From assembly GCA_006384855.1 (NCBI GenBank), contig VCJN01000533.1, positions 1 through 64,000 on the forward strand: DNA of 64,000 nucleotides, written 5' to 3'. Below the pieces are notes generated by a model that had not been told where the DNA came from, ran no database searches, and worked only from the letters and a program-made list of their open reading frames with translations. Of this stretch, positions 22,731 through 35,916 are shown one piece after another. The position numbers were made by a program, and so were the translations under genes. This DNA is from Tetraselmis striata. Its lineage: Eukaryota; Chlorophyta; Chlorodendrophyceae; Chlorodendrales; Chlorodendraceae. Numbering within the stretch: the stretch's first letter is position 1; every line of letters begins with the position of its first letter.

Positions 22731-24812
22731 AGCTCCCTGCTGTGCGTGTATTAGAACCGCTGCACGTCGTCGCAGATAGGTGACTGCACAGCAGCGTTCG
22801 ATAAGGTCATAGCAAGTACGACCTCTTTTAACAAAAATAAACCATGCCGGTTTGTATGCGTATCGTAGTAGGTGTAGCCAATAAATAGCAGCCTCATCTC
22901 CCAGTATAGCAAGAACCCGCGCTGCCTTTAAAATAAGGGAGGCCTACTGCGCTGGCACCCATAATGCCAACAAAATACTGGCAGCAGTCCATTCTCGCGC
23001 AACACTACTGGCGATACAAATAATGAACGACGCCTCCGGCATATAGATTCCGCAATCAGACCTGCCGGCTATGCTACACAGCCGACGCTGCACTTGTCAG
23101 GCTATGAGACCGCTGACGAGAGGGTCCCGTACACCTCGCCTCTTGCGCATCTCGCCTCACACAGTTGATTTGCCTTGGTAACTATTTGTGGGCCATAGTC
23201 TCCCGGAACGTACGGAGAATACAACGCGACTAGGTTACGACGCTGAGGGAATGTGAGTCACTACACGTCGTTGGGGCTTGTTGGTTGCCTGGAGCTCCCC
23301 CGCTATAATATGCTTTTAGCTATGATCGTGACCACCTGCACACGATATTACTTGCATGTATTTACCGGCCTGAACCCGCGCGCTCAGCGACCTTCTTACG
23401 GGTAGCTGTACTAGCAAACTTTGCTCCGCGCATGCGTTTGATTGCTACATCGACGCTGCTACCTGAAATATCTATTATCAATACTACCTTTCCGCTGAGG
23501 ATTTTCTGAGGTGGCTTAAAAATATTGCGATATTTGTAAAAAGTACGAGTACCTGTACTGCGCAGGAGATATTTCCGAGCCGCCTGGTTTCGAAGCACGC
23601 CGCTCCGGGCACGCCTCTCAAGACTGTAAATACCAGGCTTGCGCTGAAGGGGCTGCAGTTCAGGGTACTTCCCGAACTGGGTCCCATTTCCACTGAATTC
23701 AGTTCAGCCTGAATACCTCCCGAAAATGGCCTGAAAACCCCCTACCTGAAGTTCCTTAAGAAATACGAGTTCTGAGTGTAGAGCCCGGCTGTCGGACTGA
23801 CTACCTCTGAATAGTCCGAACCCGCTGATATTGTTCCCTGCCGCCCATTAGGGTGTCCTACGTGGCTTAGCCGTATATGGCCCAGATGTGTGGCGAACAG
23901 TATGGAATAGCCCCTTATCAGTATGTTAGCTGGCATTGACGCGCGATAATTTGCAATACAGGTACGGACAGTGGGAACCAATTTCAATTTGTATATGTCA
24001 TGATGGGTTTGGGAAGGGGTATATGTTATCCTTGGCGCTAGCTCTTGACCATGCTTCCCCTGCTGGCGGCTGCCGGACGCCACTACGATGCTGGAATGGG
24101 AACCGCAACGCACATCACACACTGCCACACCACCTCCGCCTCACCAAGCCCCACACTCTGCCCTCACGATACCGAGGGTGGATGCTGCGGAGCCAGCCGC
24201 GGAGCCTACTGCAGTGAACGCCGGCGAGGGTGGGGCTCCGCAGACGACCGCCAGCAGCGCAGCGGCGGCATCACCCCGCTGCCGTGCCGCCGCCCGCCCC
24301 CCTGCGAAACGCCGTAGCGCTGGTGACTCGTCCCAGTTCCCTACCGCGCCTACTCAGTCCGTGTCGTATACCCGCGGTCCCTGGGTGTCACACATGTAAC
24401 AATCCGTTAATCTGCACAAAATTGCCACTGCTCTGCGCCGCTGTTGGGGGTGGTTGGGCGCGGGGGGGGGGTCTTCAGGCCTGAATTCAGCCTGAATGCC
24501 TGCACACCTGAACTGAACAGACTTCAGACTGAATTCAGGGCCTGAATTCAGGCTGAAGTCTGTTCAGCTGAATTCAGTTCAGCCTGAACTGAATATCTCC
24601 AGGGGGTACTTCAGCGCAACCCTGGTAAATACCTACGTGTAGGGAGTGACAGCAGGGCTGGGTGCGCTCCTGGGCAGCTAGCTCATGGGGAGGCTGCTGC
24701 CCACATCACTTACATCGGAGGCACCTCCGCATCGGACGGCTATCCCTACATATGACTTTGCTTCCTGCTCGGCCTGGGGGGGGGCGGGCGCTGGTTCCGC
24801 CAGAGGCAGCTG
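22731..24812. other. Intergenic, with clusters of nested CTGAATTCAG palindromes
   Basis: No supported gene. Word clusters based on CTGAATTCAG/CAGTTCAG lie at about 23620-23745 and 24476-24600. A near-perfect 51-nt inverted repeat occupies 24515-24565 (outer arm GAACAGACTTCAG). An Ala/Pro-rich plus frame at about 24170-24399 cannot be told from chance. A TGTAA word near 24710 on the minus strand could be the polyadenylation signal of the BIG gene. Confidence 0.5.
24515..24565. repeat. 51-nt hairpin within the CTGAATTCAG cluster
   Basis: The arm GAACAGACTTCAG is matched by CTGAAGTCTGTTC, and the inner GAATTCAGG by CCTGAATTC. Only a few central and junction bases are unpaired. Confidence 0.85.
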
Positions 24813-27800
24813 TCAGGCAATCAGCGGGCCGATGCGCTTTTCGAACAGCGTGCTCAGCGCGCGCTGCACCTCCACCGGCGCGTGCTGGCAGCTGATGAGG
24901 CGCGTGAGCAGCGGGAAAAACTCGCGCAGGTGGCGCTTGAACTCGCCGTCGCCGAGGGCCGAGAGCGCCCGTAGCGTGGCCACCACCAACGGTGCGCGCG
25001 CGCTGTGCTCCGCGCTGCTGGTGGACATGGACATGTTGCTGGGCGGCCCGCCCTCGCCGCCCGCCGCGGGCTCGCCGGCCCCGTTGGCGTCCGAGAAGGG
25101 GCCCACCGCCTCGTAGCGCTCCAGGTTGGCGGTGCACAGCTCCACGAGGCGCTCCTCGATGCAGGCGGCCGCCTTGCCCTCCGCGCCGCCTGGCGCCATG
25201 TTGATGTGGAGCAGCACGGAGAGGTACGAGTGGCTCGCCTCGCTCTCCAGCTTGAGCAGGGGGGGGTCCGCCAGCGCCTTGTAGTCCTCCACGCGATCCG
25301 CTGCCTGCTTCTGCGCCAGCAGCCGCCGCATCTCCTGCGGCCAACAGGGTTCCGACGCCGGTGAGCTGTGGGGGCCACGAGCTAACAGGGAAGGTTGGCA
25401 CGAGGCGCTGCAGGACTGTACGTATTTACTGTGTTAGATGATTTACCCAGAAGAGGGCATATGTATCACAATTAGTTAAATTGGAAGGGGGGGGGGGGGG
25501 GGGGGATAACATGCCGTCCCATCCACGAGTCAGCAGGAGTGGTTTGACAGGTTCATGGTACCATGACCGTAGGGTTGATACAGCTCCCTGAAATCGGCCC
25601 TGTCGCGCACGGGCGCTCGTACCATGTCCCCATCCGTGACCCGAGCGTGCGTGCTGACGCCGCGAAGGACGTCCAGGATGACGACGACGGCGGGGCCGGG
25701 CAGCCGGCGGCAGTGGCGCGCATACATCTCGCCGCACGCCTGCACCAGCAGCAGCTGCACCGCCGCGCGGCACTGCACCTCGCCCAGCCGCCGCGCGCCG
25801 AGCCCCTCGCCCAGCGACCAGTCGCGCAGCACCTGCGGGTGGCCCGCGCCGTCGTACACCGTGGACGGCTCCTCCCGGCTCGGGGAGCTGCCCGCCTCGG
25901 CGGGGCTGTGCCACACCAGCTCCGACACCTGCGGCATCGTGTCGTTGGCCGCCCGGCGCACGACCGTCATGGTCGCCACCCAGTGCTCGTCCGTCAGCAG
26001 CGGGCCCGCCTCCGCGATCAGTCGCACCAGCGCCGCGACGCCGACGGCCGCGAGGCTCTGATGCGTGCGCGAGATGAAGTCGGCGAGAAGCGCCAGCAGC
26101 CGGTTCATCGTGGGATTCACGACCGGGAAAAAGTGCACGAAGAGGTCTACCAGATGCTGCAGGCACTTGGTGCACGTGTTGTACAGCCACTTGTCCTCGT
26201 CCGCGCGGCGGCGGTCGTCGGTGAACGTGGTGGTGTCGGTCACCTCCGCGCGGACGTGGTCGAAGATGGGGAAGATCACGCTGTCGAAGACGCGCGCCCA
26301 GAAGGACGCGCTGAAGCACTTGCCGTGGTAGCGAAGGATGTCAAACAACACCTGCGAGTCAAACGACCGCCACACGGCATTGTGAGTGAGTGGCAGGCAG
26401 TCGTCAGCCCTCCAGGCGCAGAACGCGGCAACGGGACAGGACGATCACTCCTTTCCGCGGGACGGTCCGAAAGGCGTGCGGAGCGCGCCGGTGCGCACCT
26501 CTAGCGCCGAATAGCGGATGTCCGGGCGCGGGTCGAAGGTGAGCTCCGACAGCCCCACCAGCAGCGGGAACCAGAAATACATGTGCTCATCCTTGTCGGT
26601 GAAGTGCAGGCGGCCGGAGGTGCCCCGCCCCGCCGACGCTATGGAGGCGGGCGAGCCCGGCAGCTCCGCTTGCAGCGCGGCCGAGGCATGGAGCAGGGCG
26701 AGGCTGGCAGCGCCCGCTTCTCGGCCGGCGGCGTCCAAATCGCGGATGGTCATGGGCTTGGGATTCGGAAGATCCCCCGCTTGTAGCACATCCTGCCAAC
26801 ACAGAGCGATGTGTGAGCCCTTCATGCTGGTCCAGGGCTGCATGCTAGTCACGCGATGAAACAATACAAAATGGCATGACAATAGTCGCACGGAATCACC
26901 TCGGGCAGCTCATCCACGCTGCCGATTGCGCCGTCGGCGAGCTTCATCGCGCAAAATCGGAGAAACGCGATGGCGTTCAGCGCGACATCCAGCGAGTGGG
27001 GGTTGTTTGTGAACGCGATGAGGCAGTTGACGCAGTCGGTGAAGGTGGTGACCTCCGTCTCGGTGATGTGCGCGAAATGCTCGCGCACAATCTTCTCGAT
27101 CGTCTCAAAAGACAGCCGCACGATCGTCTGCGCGTCGTCCTGGGCGGCGGTGGTGAACACCATGAACATGCTCTTCCAGCCCGACTTCACGTTGGCGACC
27201 CGCGCCAAGACCATCTGCAGGACCGCAGTGTGTGGTGTTAGATACATACCAACTATCGCGAGTGCACAAAGACGACCAACGGTTACCAATGAGATATTTT
27301 GTGATATATACTAGCAGGTAGTGAGATATTTATCTTATCATTCTCATTGGCAAACATCCTTCCGAGAGCATCGTCATCACCTGGCTCACGCAGCGGATGA
27401 TAAGCTCCCGGATTTCCACACTGTGGCTCTGCCTCATCACCACCACAAAAGGGCGCAGGAACTCGTTCTGAAACGTGTAGTTGGCCAGCTCGTCGCGCTC
27501 CAGGAACTTCATGGCCAGCTGCCGCAGGGAGTCCACCGCAAAGATGGCGACAGACAGGTTCTGGGACACGCAGCAGGATGGCACTGCTTAGCGCCCGCAA
27601 TGATGCGCGCCATGGGGCAGACCGGCGAAGCGCGCACATGTGTGGGGATTAATTGAGGCACCTGGTGACAGCCGACAGTGATGAAGTAGTCGCTGAGGAC
27701 GGCCCAGATGCGGTTCCACACCAGGCGGATGCGGTTCATGTTGAAGTGCGCGATCTCCACGATCTTGGTGAGCCCGTACACGCGCGGGTGCTTCGCGTTG

Positions 27801-28492
27801 GCCAGCTCCTCCAGGCTGAGCTTGCACAGGTCCGACACAAAGTCCACGATGGCCGTGCTGTTCAGCCGGTCGCTGTGCACAAACAGGCGGTTGAGCTCCT
27901 GTGCGCTGATGACCTGCGGGAGGGCACGAGATGAGCACACCCTCAGCAATGGATGGAAGGGGGCGCTGGAAACGAAAGATGATGGCCAGTAGCCTGATCT
28001 GTAATACACGTTAGTGTTAGTGCGGTTAGACATGGCAGGCCCTTAGAACAGATCCGTCCGGGCGGCGGAGGGCAACGCACTAGCATGTTGTAATCAATTT
28101 CAATTTCAATTGCACACCCTCAGCACCCGGCCCATTGTGGTTCCTGATTAGCGACACCGTTAAAATGTTGGCTGCACAGGGCTTCATAGCTATTCTATCT
28201 ACTAGTGCTTCAATGCACCTACTAAGATGTCCTGCCACATTGAGGATGGAAGTGCGAGCTGTCCATGCGTCCGGGGGGATTGTGCGCCGCCATCGTCGTG
28301 ACAGTCACATGAAAACAGCGCCCATCTCCTGCACTCATGGATACAATGGCTGGGACTGTGCGCTGTGATGTATGACAGCATGGGTGGATTACAGTAAAGT
28401 CCGCACTCCCATATGTAATACTATTATAAGAATAGGAAACATGCAGATGCATATTAATACAAGGTAAACATTATAGATGCACATGCGCAGAT

Positions 28493-28550
<58 letters not shown>

Positions 28551-31500
28551 ACACAGATAGTACATATGAGGCAGAGATAAAGAACATCACGATCGAAACA
28601 ACAAATGCGAATACCCCGAGAGGGGAAGGGGGAGAAGGGCGGTCACCTCTAGGACCGCCGGCGGCGGGGCCGCCATCGGGTCGCCTGCGCCTTTCCACTG
28701 GCCGAAGCTCTTGAGCGAGCGCCGCTGCACCTGGGGCGGCGACTTGGGTAGCCCAGGCTCCACGCCGTCCCGCAGCTCGCGCGACTCGCGCATGTTGGAG
28801 TCCACGTCGCCCATCGGCCCCGGGCTCCCCTGCGCGCCCGCGTCTGCCGCTCTGGCCACGCCGCCGCCAGCTTCCTCGGCGGCCCGGCTGGGCTTGCTGC
28901 TGCGCCCCCACAGCCCGAGGCTGCGCTGGGCAGGCTTGGCGGGCGCGTCAACGCCGCCGCTGGGCCCGAACAGGACGTTGTCGCCTGGCAGGCCGCTGTG
29001 CTGCTGGACCAGCATATCGTAGCGGCTCACGCAGCGGAGGACTTCCGGCCAGGCGCCCTGCAGGCGAGGAGGGACGTGAGCGAGTGCGAGGGGCAACAGG
29101 ACAGGCGCACCTCGCAATCAAGTGTTGTCAAAGGTGTGAGGGAGGTGGGCCAGCACCTGGAAGGTGTTGCCGTTGTGCTCCGCGGCGATGAGCAGGGTGC
29201 GCAGCGCGTGCGCGCTCTTGACCGTCATGGTCGACGGGGAGTGCAGGCCGGTGAAGCGCGACAGGGAGGTGACGTAGGTGTCGCGCAGCATCGTCATGCC
29301 CAGCATGGAGGTGAGGGAGATCGCGTGGTAGAAGCCGTCCAGGCAGAGGTTGCTCAGCTGGGGTGCCTGGTGATGGAGACAAAGCAGAGGGGGGGGGGGG
29401 GGGGGGGGGGGGGTCATATTCCTTTCGCGCTGCAGACAATTCGAGCATTGAGAACAAGAGCGAGAGCGAGAAAGTTGAACCAAGGGTTTCAGTGCTGCTG
29501 CTCACCTGCATGGAGTCACTGACTTCGAAGAGGACGCTAAATGCTCCCAGCATGGGCGCCCACGCCACCTCAATCATCGGGCGCACTGTCTCGCCATCTG
29601 TGGCAGTGAAAAAGGTGGCGCCCTTGGCCTTCTCCCTGAGGTTCGCCCAGCAGCGGTGCGAGCGGTTGTCAACACTTCTGTCTTACTTCTAGCTGATTGT
29701 ATCATCTCCCATTAGCCCCCGCATCGTCCGCATTGACCTGACAAGCCGGATCTTTCGGACGTCACGTCAATTCATAGTTATGGGGGCGAGCTGCGGCAGC
29801 ATGTGGTTTGCAGGTACGGGGTGGGGGAGGCCCACTTGAGGTACTCGTGTGTGCGGCGAATGGCGTCGTCGCTGGGCTCGTTGTAGTCGACCGCCTTGCG
29901 GCCAATCATGCCCATGACGGTGTCAATCCAGCTCAACTGGAGGCACTTGGCGGCCGAGGGGGCGGCGTGCATTGACTCCACGGGGTCAGTGTCCTTCATC
30001 TTGATTTCGTTGCCCTGGATGCGGTCGTACAGGTTCGCCAGGTAGTCCGCCGGCAGATCCTGGCCGTCGTTGATGCCGCGGTTATTGTTTAGAAACCCGT
30101 CGCGGCTCATCTTGACCTTCACCATGGGGTTGTGCGCATCCGTGTTGAGCATGATGACAGAGAAGGCCAGCACGTACGCGACGTCTGCGCTCTTGAACAT
30201 GTTCTCTGGCGAGCACATGAAGAAGCGCTCCGCGAACTTCTCCATAAGGCGGTCGATCTTTTGCGCCTCGCCGGGCAGCCGGAAGTCGGCCAGGAACATG
30301 CGGATGGCGTCGTCAAACTCCATGCCGCTAAAGTCCATGGAGTCCACGTACGCATGCATCACCTGCGCCAGGCAGATCATCGGCGTGATATCAGGGCGGC
30401 ATGGCGTGTGGGACAGGGCAAAGCATGAAGCATGCGGGGGCCGGCCAAGACACGGGGTGCTGGAGCGAGGGAGGGAGAACAGCACCTTGATGCAGGTGTC
30501 GTCGCGCTCGCCCAGGTAGTCGCCAATGAGGGTCTTGTTGAGGCCCTTGGTGCGCTGCAGAAACACCGCGATGTCCTCAGTCGAGGTGCCCAGCATGCCG
30601 TGCTCCTGCATGAACGCAATGCCCTTCTTGGGCTTCTTGTTGAACAGCGCGATGCCCTCCTGGAACCCCGTCTTGTATGCCTTGCGGCTCTCGATGTTGT
30701 TCCTGTCGAGCGCCTTGTCCGAGCCGTTGGCGGCCGTGCCCGGCGACCCCTCGCCCTCCTCCACAGAGAGGCTCCTGCACACACGCGCATACATACCTCA
30801 GTCGGTCAACCCCGCAGCCAAAGAGAAACACTGCACAGTTACGGCCAGACAAGACAAAAGTCACGCATCGCGCGATCCCGCACCCGAGGCTCTTCCCTCG
30901 CAGATGCTTGAGGCTTCGACTCGAGGTGACGCCCTCCTCCTCCGCGGCGGCGGCCTTTTCCTCCTCCTGCTCCTTAAACAGCCGCAATCTCACATGAGCA
31001 GGCAAGATTGCAGCCGCGCAGAAGCAGAAAGGGGCAGACCCAGGAAAGGGGGGGGTTAAGCAGGGGCTGGCCCGCACCTGCGGCATCACGGTGGCGCCCT
31101 TGTACCAGTTGCTCAGCGAGCGCAGAATGGCGACCAGGCACTCGGTGGCCATGGTCTGCAACACGACCTCCTGCTCCAGCTGCTGCTTGGTCGGGTTCTC
31201 GGCGATGTTGCCGTGCCCTTGCGCGATGCGCACCAGGCCTGCAGCAATCCAGGCAGCCCGGTCAGATCTCCCCCTCCCCAGGCTCGCACAGCCACGCAAT
31301 GCACACTGGCAGACGGTCCCATTCGGGAGGGGGTCCTGTGCTGGCGGGCCGCACCTGAGACCATGCGCTCAAACAGGTTGGAGCCCTCCAGGTCGCAGTC
31401 GTAGTTGACAAACAGGTCCACCAGCACCTGCCCGTCGCTGCACTGCTCCTTCAGGCACTTGAGCACGACCGACATCTGGCCCGCGCCCACCGGGTTACCG

Positions 31501-34500
31501 GGCGTCGCAGCCGCGGTGCCGGGGTTGCTGTGGCCGCCGACCGGCTCGACGGCGCGGAGCAGGATCATGGGGAAAAACACGCCCACCTCCGCCTGCGCTA
31601 CAGAGTATCAGTCAGAATAAGCCCATGCGTCCTGGGCATAGGTGCTTAAGCCCTATCCTTTCATGCACGTCTCCTCTATTTGCTTATATTCCGTTCTTGC
31701 GGGGCGGGATTCGAAAGGGGGGGGGGGGGGGGTTCCGCGCGCCTTGAGGGACTGCCGAAACTTGCGGACGAGCGTGAGGAAGAGGGAGCACGACAGGCGC
31801 TGCGCCTGCGCGTTGGAGCCCGCGCAGTTCTTGAGCAGCGAGAGACAGAGGTACTGCTTCAGCGCAGAGATGAAGCGCTCGGTGCCGCAGAAGACGGGGC
31901 CGCTGTTCTCCAGCAGCACCTTGAGCAGCTCCAGCGACAGCACCTGCGGCACCAATAAGGGAGAAGGCAATCAGCACTGGATGTCAATCATGTCCCACCA
32001 GGGATATCCTATCTTGTGGGAGAGACGCCCCCGGTGGCGCGATGCCGCACCTTGCCGCGGATGGCCATGGGGTCGGCGCCCTGGCCGCCGTCCGCCGTCT
32101 TGATGGACAGCTTGCAGAGCGCGCGAAACACGAGGAACGCATCCTTCTGCAGTACCGCGCTCGAGGGGCGCGCCGGCTGCTGCGGCGGCACGTCCGGCCC
32201 GGTGATGATGCCTATTGAGTCCGATGTCTTGCGCCCCGTAGGCACGGCGGGCGCCTCTGCACCGTCGCTGCCGCCCTCCGCCTCCGGGGCCGCCGCCCTG
32301 GCGGGGATGTCGCCCATGTTGGGGTCCGCCTCATCCGCCTCCCTGCCGCCGCCGCGCCAGTCGATGTGGTCGCGGTCCGAGGCCTCTGGGTCCTCAATGT
32401 CCTCGATGGGGTCGGCGCCGCGCTCACTGGTGAATGCGGCGTCCAGGCCCTCACGGTACGAGTCCGGGTTGGCTAGCACCGTGAAGTCGTCGATGGCCTT
32501 GTTCAGAAAAGCCTGCGTAGACGAGAGGGGCCCATCCCCGGCTGAGAGTCAGTTGGCAGGGCAATGTAGACAGAGGTGGATAATGGAAAAGCGGGGAGGA
32601 ACCCGCCGGGGGGGGGGGGGGGGGGGGACCTGCACAGTGCTAGCCACGCTGGCCGTGTCCGCCATGACGGAGGGCGGCACGCCCAGGATGTCGGACACCA
32701 CGATGGGGCACACAGGCACCACCACGTTGTTGGCCTCCATGCGCTGGAACACAACGTTGACCATCTGCGTGAGCGACGCCTTGGCGGTCGCCTGGTTGAC
32801 CTCCACGCGCGAGGTGAGGAAGATGTTGTAGCAGGAGCGCACCGCCTGCGGGTGGCGCAATCCCCCGGGGCAACACCGCAAGGGGGTCAGCGCCACCCCG
32901 GCAGCAAAGGAAGGGCGGGGGGGTTATGCATGACAGTTCGTGTTTGGCCCATGCAGCTACAAGCCTGCCATGTGTGCCCCAATAAAATAGCACGAGGGGC
33001 TTTCTCATGAAACCCCATACTCTTTCCCCTAGCACAGACATTCATTCACTCACATTCCGGCATGTGGCTGCCTATCCCGGTGTCACTGATGCCGCCCCAC
33101 TGCGCGCTTCGCAGATTCGCCTCTCACCCAGCTGGCGAAGACTCATATGGGGTAGAGCTCTAGCATGCTTGCCTCGCCAGCAATGTGTGCCATGCAGCAC
33201 CTGTAGTCTCTGCCAAGACCCCCCCCCCCCCCCCCCCCCCCCCACTCTCCTCCAACTCTCCTCCAACCACTAGCTCCAGGTCCTCCACCACCAGCATCCC
33301 CGCTTAACCCCGTTGATCCACGTATGGGGTTGAGAGGCTGCGTACCAGGAGCAGCGCCTGTCCGTGCACGGTGATGCTGGTGGACGTCACGCAGGTCAGC
33401 AGGCCCTTCATGACCTGCAGCTCCACGTGCTCGTCCGCGATGTCCTCGCACCTGCACCGCGCCGCGTTGGCCGCTTAGCCGCCATACTCCAGAGCCCCCC
33501 CCCCCCCCCCTTCCCCCTCGAGCGGGCTCCTTGCAGGCCATGCATCGCCCAACTCTTTGCTTGTGAGGGCACCCACTTGCAGTACAGCTCCAGCGCGATG
33601 GCCTGCGGCGTTGCCTCCTCTGCGTCCCCCTCGCCCGCGCGCGCCGGCCCGCTCGAGCTCTCCTCGCCGTCGGCGCCGCCGGGCTTGGCGCCGCCGGGGA
33701 TGGCGAGCACGGGCCCCTTCACCAGCTTGTGCATCACCAGGCGGTGCAAGCACTCGAGCGCCGCCTCCACGATGGGCGGCTTGCGCGTCTCCACGCCTGA
33801 CTGCAGCACGCACAGGATCCCTGTGGACGGGGAGGAAAGGGGGGAAAGGGAGAAGTGATCCCGGGAATCGGGGTGTGGGGGAGGGGCGGGGAGCGCGGCT
33901 ACCCATACGAACCCTGAGAAGCCTCAAACCTGGGCTTGGGTACCGCCTATCATGACAACATTTGCTATGCGTGCTATGGCGCGCCGGTATGGACCCGTAT
34001 CACAAGCCCTGCATGGGGATTGCACGCTAGGTATTCATAGGGATTCTCGCTGTGATACTGCTATGGTTCTGTTCGCTGTTGACCTAGGACAGGTAGGGCA
34101 GGTTATCATTCGAGCGTTCTTATGACTGCGGCGGCGCCCGTCGCGGCGCACCGCATGTTGTCTTGTTCCGCGCACCACTTCGCAACACTGGTATGTAAGT
34201 GCTACAATGAGATCGCCCGTGGCCTCTAAGCGCGGCCGGAGGGAGAGGGGCGGCAGGCAGTATGGGGGGCGGTGGAGCTGACAAGGTGGTGGTGGTGGGT
34301 TGGGGCGGGGCGGATGTGGGGGGGGGGGGGGGGGGGGGGGCGCTGACCGAGGGCGACGATGGTGTTGGGGTCCGCATACATGGTGGGCAGCTCGCCGCTC
34401 TTGAGGGCCTCTAGCCTGGACGGCACCCGCTCCAGGGCCACTGTGGGCAGCGGGCAAGCAGAGGAGAAAGGTGGGGCTGAGCGAGCGATGGCTCCACAAG

Positions 34501-35916
34501 AGATGACACGGCAGCCACCACCACCACCCTCCTGCTGGCCGGGAGGGCACATGGCCCCAACCTTCCGCAGAATCCCTGCTTTCAACCTGCAGGACGCTGT
34601 GGACGCCAACAGATTGGGAGGCAGGCGGACTGGGGGGGGGGGGGGGGGGGGAGTACCTCGCGGCGGCGCATCAAGGTCGTGGCCGCTGCCGTCCGCGGTC
34701 TGGCGCCGCGACGAGCTACTGTCGCTGGCCGGTGGGTCCGCCGGCTGGATCTCGGGCTCGCGCGGCTCGGCCGCCGCCACTGCTGGCGCTGCATCGCCGT
34801 TCTCCGCCGCCTCACCCTCCGCCTCACCCTCCGCCTCAGGGGGCGAGGCGCCGGGCGCGGGCACCGGCGCCGGCACCGCCTCCGACGGCGCCGCCTCCGC
34901 CGCCTCCGCCGCCTCCTCCGCATCTGCCGAGTCATCCCCAGCCACGTCCCCAGCGTCCCGTGTCGGCACTTCGGAGGGCGCTTCCGAGGCTTCGCCCTCA
35001 TCTGCGGGCGGCGGCGCGGCGGCGGCAGTAGGATCTCCGGACACGGCCCCTTCCTCAGGAGCGGCCTCCTCAGCTGCAGGCTCTTCGGCCTTTGGCTCCG
35101 AGGCGCTGTCCTCCTCGGCATCTGGCGTGACTGGGAGACATGCGCAAAGGAGACCGGAGGGGGGGGGGCATTGGACCCTTTACAGACCAGGCGGCGCAAC
35201 AGAGGGGGCGGACTGACAGGGAATGGAGAGTGGGGGGGAGGGGGCGTCTTGAACGCGGCAGTCAGTGACAGGAGGATGGGCGCACCGAGGGCCTGGGACG
35301 GCGGCGCAGGGGGGGGCTCATCGCGCAGCGGTGGCGGCGACTTGATGAGGTCTTCCAGGTGGACTTGCAGGGTCTGCGGTCGAGGAGGGGTTGGGCCAAG
35401 TCAATGCCCCCGAAAACACAGACTCGTACTGGCACTTTACCCCCCCCCCCCTTCAACACACAAACGACTCCGTGTGTCCACGTTGTCAGAATGATCGCGC
35501 AGATGACTGCACCATAGTAGGAATAAGCGATGTCCGGCTGCAATGTGAGTGCAGGCTGGCAGCTGAGCTTTCGACAGAAAGCCGTATGAATCACCCGCAG
35601 CTTTCTGGGGTGCTAAGGAGCTGTGACGCCACCCTCAGCTGATGGGCGCGCACTTTATCCCCGCCTGCGTGAGCTTGAGGAGAGGGGGGGGGGCGGGGGG
35701 GGGGGGGGGGGGGGGGGGGGCCTACGCCGCCCTCACCTTGCAATCCGAGGCCAGCTTGTGGTACTTGCGCCCCGCGCGCTGCGCCGCCTCCTGCAACCGG
35801 CCCAGGCTCGGCTGCACCGCCGCCAGCGCGTCCACGGCCAGAGCGGTTGCGCGGCTGCCGCCGGCCCCGGGGCTTTCTCCGCCGCTGCTACCGCTGCCGT
35901 CGTTGTCGGCCGCCAT
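24813..35916 (-). CDS. ARF guanine-nucleotide exchange factor, BIG/ARFGEF type (Sec7 domain), 23 exons
   Basis: Reconstructed exons (minus): 35916-35737, 35373-35286, 35130-34657, 34440-34348, 33820-33577, 33451-33346, 32845-32630, 32512-32051, 31943-31743, 31592-31355, 31238-31078, 30972-30884, 30774-30486, 30362-29818, 29635-29506, 29366-29157, 29057-28647, 27913-27662, 27560-27381, 27214-26900, 26792-26499, 26351-25623, 25334-24813. They sum to 6429 nt, 2142 residues, one frame, TGA stop. Blocks in order: DCB ([30 protein letters not shown]), an acidic Ala-rich linker in exon 3, a HUS box ([18 protein letters not shown], near residue 750), then Sec7 with [21 protein letters not shown] (catalytic Glu near residue 979), then HDS1-4 repeats. 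BIG proteins load GTP on ARF at the trans-Golgi and endosomes. The protein is longer than human BIG1/2 (about 1800) because of the linker. All introns are GT-AG except intron 9, which reads AAG|GCGCGC. Confidence 0.92.
28081..28115 (-). repeat. Repeat shared with the C-terminus of the 61-kb gene
   Basis: TAGCATGTTGTAATCAATTT followed by CAATTTCAATT is nearly identical to 61012-61045. On the minus strand both translate as LKLITTC then a stop. Here it lies in intron 17 of the BIG gene. Confidence 0.7.
28497..28545. repeat. (AC)n microsatellite in intron 17 of the BIG gene
   Basis: About 24 AC dinucleotides inside the longest intron (27914-28646). Confidence 0.95.
30486..30774 (-). other. Exon 13: start of the Sec7 catalytic domain
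   Basis: It encodes [19 protein letters not shown], then [13 protein letters not shown] and [13 protein letters not shown], the first helices of Sec7. Exon 14 supplies the active-site loop. Confidence 0.85.

Noticed and set aside
24088-24399. Plus-strand Ala/Pro-rich ORF upstream of the BIG 3' end
   Set aside because: Low-complexity composition, no motif, and equally long alternative frames.
25563-26504. 313-codon plus-strand ORF (also 32016-32831, 34359-35494)
   Set aside because: Antisense shadows of BIG exons. The minus strand shows family motifs and splice sites, the plus strand only His/Arg- or Ser/Ala-rich composition.
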